DNA from: JAJPKR01 sp050746125
Lineage (GTDB): Bacteria; Acidobacteriota; Terriglobia; Terriglobales; SCQP01
Reading direction: 5' to 3'
Assembly: GCA_050746125.1 (NCBI GenBank)
Contig: JBOGKX010000040.1
Span: 1-64,000 of the forward strand
Length of the DNA: 64,000 bases
Positions 62,067-64,000 of this stretch are shown piece after piece (position 1 is the stretch's first letter; each line of letters begins with the position of its first letter). The notes under the pieces were generated by a model that was given only the letters and a program-made list of their open reading frames with translations, made no database searches and had not been told where the DNA came from. The position numbers and the translations under genes were made by a program.

Positions 62067-62167
62067 CCCTCTGGCGCCCCGCTCAGGCGAGGCCGCCACC
62101 ACAGCAACACGGGATTAGGACACTACCGTCAAGCGCGCCTCTGCGCGGTGGCTTTGCCCGTCCCGCC

Positions 62168-62173
62168 TATAAT
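62168..62173 (+). promoter_or_regulatory. -10 element of the rnpB promoter
   Basis: A perfect TATAAT lies ten bases before the predicted 5' end of RNase P RNA. No matching -35 is seen at the usual distance. Confidence 0.6.
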
Positions 62174-62181
62174 TGAATTTG

Positions 62182-62596
62182 ATCCAGGCGGGCGGGCAAT
62201 CGCCCCCGTGCCGCGCGCAGGCGCTGGCGGCGGGGGAGGAAAGTCCGGACTCCACAGGGCGGCGTGCTGGCTAACGGCCAGGGGTGCGGCTTCACAAAGC
62301 CGCGTCACGGAGAGTGCCACAGAAAACATACCGCCGCGCCGCAAGGCGCGGTAAGGGTGAAAAGGTGCGGTAAGAGCGCACCGCTCCGCCGGCGACGGCG
62401 CGAGGCAGGGAAAACCCCACGCGGAGCAAGACCAAATAGGAGGGGAGTCTCGCCGCAAGGCGAGGCGCGGGCCGGCCCGGTCCGCTAGCACTCTCGGGTA
62501 GGTCGCTAGAGGCGGCCAGCAATGGCCGTTCGAGAGGAATGATTGCCGCCCCGCCTTTGCGCGAGGTACAGAATCCGGCTTATAGCCCGCCTGGAC
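62182..62596 (+). ncRNA. rnpB: RNase P RNA (bacterial type A)
   Basis: The catalytic RNA of RNase P, which matures tRNA 5' ends. Conserved blocks are unmistakable: GAGGAAAGTCCGGACTCC near 62235, then the AGAGTGCCACAGAAA block near 62310, the GGTAAGGGTGAAAAGGTGCGG block near 62350, the GGAGCAAGACCAAATAGGAG block near 62420, and GGTAGGTCGCTAGAGG near 62500. Helix P1 closes the molecule: CCAGGCGGGC (62184-62193) pairs with GCCCGCCTGG (62585-62594). Ends are placed from this helix. The many short reading frames across this stretch are not genes. The bases 62067-62167 hold only the promoter. Confidence 0.95.
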
Positions 62597-62634
62597 CAAA
62601 CTTCACGGCCACCGCGCCGCGTTCCCAGCACGAA

Positions 62635-63939
62635 ATGTCCACGCAAGTGATTCGCCCCGCCCGCAATCTCGCCGGTTCGGTGCGGCCGCCCGGCGATAAA
62701 TCCATCTCCCATCGCTGCGGCATGCTGGGCGCTCTCGCCACCGGCACGTCGCGCTTCACTAACTTCTCGACCGGCGCGGACTGTGCCTCCACGCTCGCTT
62801 GTATGCAAGCCCTAGGCGCGCGCGTGGAGCGCTCGAACGATGCCGTCACCGTCACCGGCGTCGGACTACGAGGCTTGCGCCCCCCAGCCGCCCCGCTCGA
62901 TGCCGGCAACTCCGGCTCCACGATTCGCATGCTCTCCGGCATCCTGGCCGCCCAAAGCTTTGCCTCCACCATCGCCGGCGACGCCTCGCTGGCGCGCCGG
63001 CCGATGCAGCGCATCATGGAACCCTTGCGCCAGATGGGCGCGCTCATTGACTCCGCTGCCAGCGGCCGCCCGCCGTTGCAATTCGCGCCCGTTCCTCGTG
63101 GCCTGCACGGCATCGAGTACGCCCTGCCGGTCGCCAGCGCCCAGGTCAAATCCGCCGTGCTGTTGGCCGGCCTCTTTGCCCAGGGAGCGACCGTGGTCGT
63201 CGAGCCGCTGCCTACCCGCGATCACACCGAGATCCTGCTGCGTCAGTGCGGCGTGCCCGTAGTCGCGCGCGGCGGGCGCATCGAACTGCGCGGTCCGGCC
63301 GCCGAGCTGCGCCCGCTCGAGATCGCCATTCCCGGTGATCCCAGTTCGGCGGCATTTTTTCTCTGCGCCGCGGCCATGTTTCCCGAAGCCACGCTGGTCG
63401 TCGGGGGGATCAGCCTGAATCCCCGCCGCGCCGCCTTGCTCGACGTCTTGCGCCGCCTCGGCGCCCGCGTCGGCATCGTGGAGATCGCCGAGGCCGGCGG
63501 CGAGTTGACCGGCAGCCTTAGCGTTGCCGGCCCTGCCGCCGGCACTCTGCGCGGCACCCGCATTGAGGGCCCCGAAACCGTGGCCTTGATCGATGAAATC
63601 CCGGTGCTGGCCGTGCTCGCCACCGCTTGCGGAGGCGGCATCCACTTCGCCGATGCCGGCGAATTGCGTGTCAAGGAGAGCGACCGCATCGCCAGCATCG
63701 CCGCCAACCTGCGCCGCATGGGCGCGGTCTGCGAGGAGCGCCCCAACGGTCTCGTTGTGCCCGGTCCGCAGCCGTTGCATGGTGCCGCGCTCGAAAGCTA
63801 CGGCGATCACCGCATCGCCATGGCCTTCGCCGTCGCTGGCCTCATCGCCGATGCCCCCGTGGAGATCGCCGATGCCGGCTGCGCCTCCATTTCCTATCCG
63901 GAGTTCTACGCCACCCTGGAGCGCATCGCCGAGCGTTAG
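62635..63939 (+). CDS. aroA: 3-phosphoshikimate 1-carboxyvinyltransferase (EPSP synthase)
   Basis: This enzyme joins PEP to shikimate-3-phosphate in aromatic amino-acid synthesis. The ATG at 62635 gives 434 residues beginning with the family entry; the longer frame runs into rnpB and is rejected. PPGDKSISHRCGMLG near 17-31 binds phosphate. GNSGSTIRMLSG is the PEP loop in the form seen in many Gram-positive-type enzymes. EIPVLAVLA, LRVKESDRIASIAANLRRMG and YGDHRIAMAFAVAG complete the signature. It starts 38 bases after rnpB. The last 61 bases of the window hold no further gene start I can recognise. Confidence 0.95.
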   Translation: MSTQVIRPARNLAGSVRPPGDKSISHRCGMLGALATGTSRFTNFSTGADCASTLACMQALGARVERSNDAVTVTGVGLRGLRPPAAPLDAGNSGSTIRMLSGILAAQSFASTIAGDASLARRPMQRIMEPLRQMGALIDSAASGRPPLQFAPVPRGLHGIEYALPVASAQVKSAVLLAGLFAQGATVVVEPLPTRDHTEILLRQCGVPVVARGGRIELRGPAAELRPLEIAIPGDPSSAAFFLCAAAMFPEATLVVGGISLNPRRAALLDVLRRLGARVGIVEIAEAGGELTGSLSVAGPAAGTLRGTRIEGPETVALIDEIPVLAVLATACGGGIHFADAGELRVKESDRIASIAANLRRMGAVCEERPNGLVVPGPQPLHGAALESYGDHRIAMAFAVAGLIADAPVEIADAGCASISYPEFYATLERIAER

Positions 63940-64000
63940 CGCTGTTGCCGGCCGCGCCGTTAAGCCGCGCGCTCGCCGCTGATGGGCGGAAACGCCTCGT

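Noticed and set aside
62129..62808. Several short frames on both strands over 62.1-62.8 kb
   Set aside because: They lie on RNase P RNA, whose conserved blocks and P1 helix are clear.

Overview
The window is a high-GC bacterial chromosome segment that most resembles the phylum Acidobacteriota. The pointers are: a very large Oar-type TonB-dependent receptor with an N-terminal carboxypeptidase-regulatory-like domain, a FtsX/MacB-like permease of the ADOP type (acidobacterial duplicated orphan permease) followed by a second truncated one, a YncE/phosphoesterase fusion, and many Gram-negative envelope genes. The phylum call is inference from gene content; no 16S rRNA is present. Most of the window is core chromosome, densely packed, with many start/stop overlaps of 1-4 bases.

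Layout. 1-829: 5' part of an ABC exporter ATPase, minus strand. 901-4540: arginine cluster argC-argB-argA-like-argJ, preceded by a double ARG-box-like operator sitting in the promoter. 4556-6767: NatAB-type ABC exporter. 6966-10738: thiL translationally coupled to a secreted phosphoesterase. 10873-15364: small metabolic genes, a secreted glutamate-carboxypeptidase-II-like M28 peptidase, acylphosphatase, apt and rlmB. 15352-18705: TonB receptor. 18811-22045: three-gene ketosynthase / methyltransferase / FAD-oxidoreductase operon, probably for a lipid or polyketide-like product. 23299-26053: tRNA-Pro(GGG) followed at once by the C-terminal remnant of a tyrosine recombinase, then a cargo of a metallo-beta-lactamase-fold enzyme, an RHS fragment and a BrnT/ribbon-helix-helix toxin-antitoxin pair whose toxin is frameshifted. 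This is a decayed tRNA-anchored island.

26087-36587: MerR regulator, Kir-type potassium channel, BadF-type sugar kinase, phosphodiesterase, a DUF697-like membrane protein, an unusual fusion of a ribosome-hibernation (HPF) domain to a sigma-70-like protein, MltD, a bipartite acidic/histone-H1-like protein, a dual-specificity phosphatase and a HipA-like kinase. 36638-46425: glutaryl-CoA-type acyl-CoA dehydrogenase, rhomboid protease, and an outer-membrane biogenesis operon (BamA/TamA-like, a SurA N-domain-like protein, TamB). 46587-55762: ThiF/MoeB, aconitase, an ECF sigma factor operon (sigma, HEAT-repeat anti-sigma, DUF4097 protein, PDZ protein) closed by a bidirectional terminator, and mannose-1-phosphate guanylyltransferase. 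55891-59634: M48 protease and a complete ADOP permease.

59638-62066 is a second accessory region. A second ADOP permease breaks off where an IS1-family transposase fragment begins. Beyond a strong terminator and an AT-rich promoter lies a three-gene cassette: zinc-ribbon/winged-helix protein, DUF488 protein, and a 265-residue protein of unknown function. It is visibly more AT-rich than its surroundings and is my best candidate for an uncharacterised system. The window ends with the RNase P RNA gene (rnpB) and aroA.
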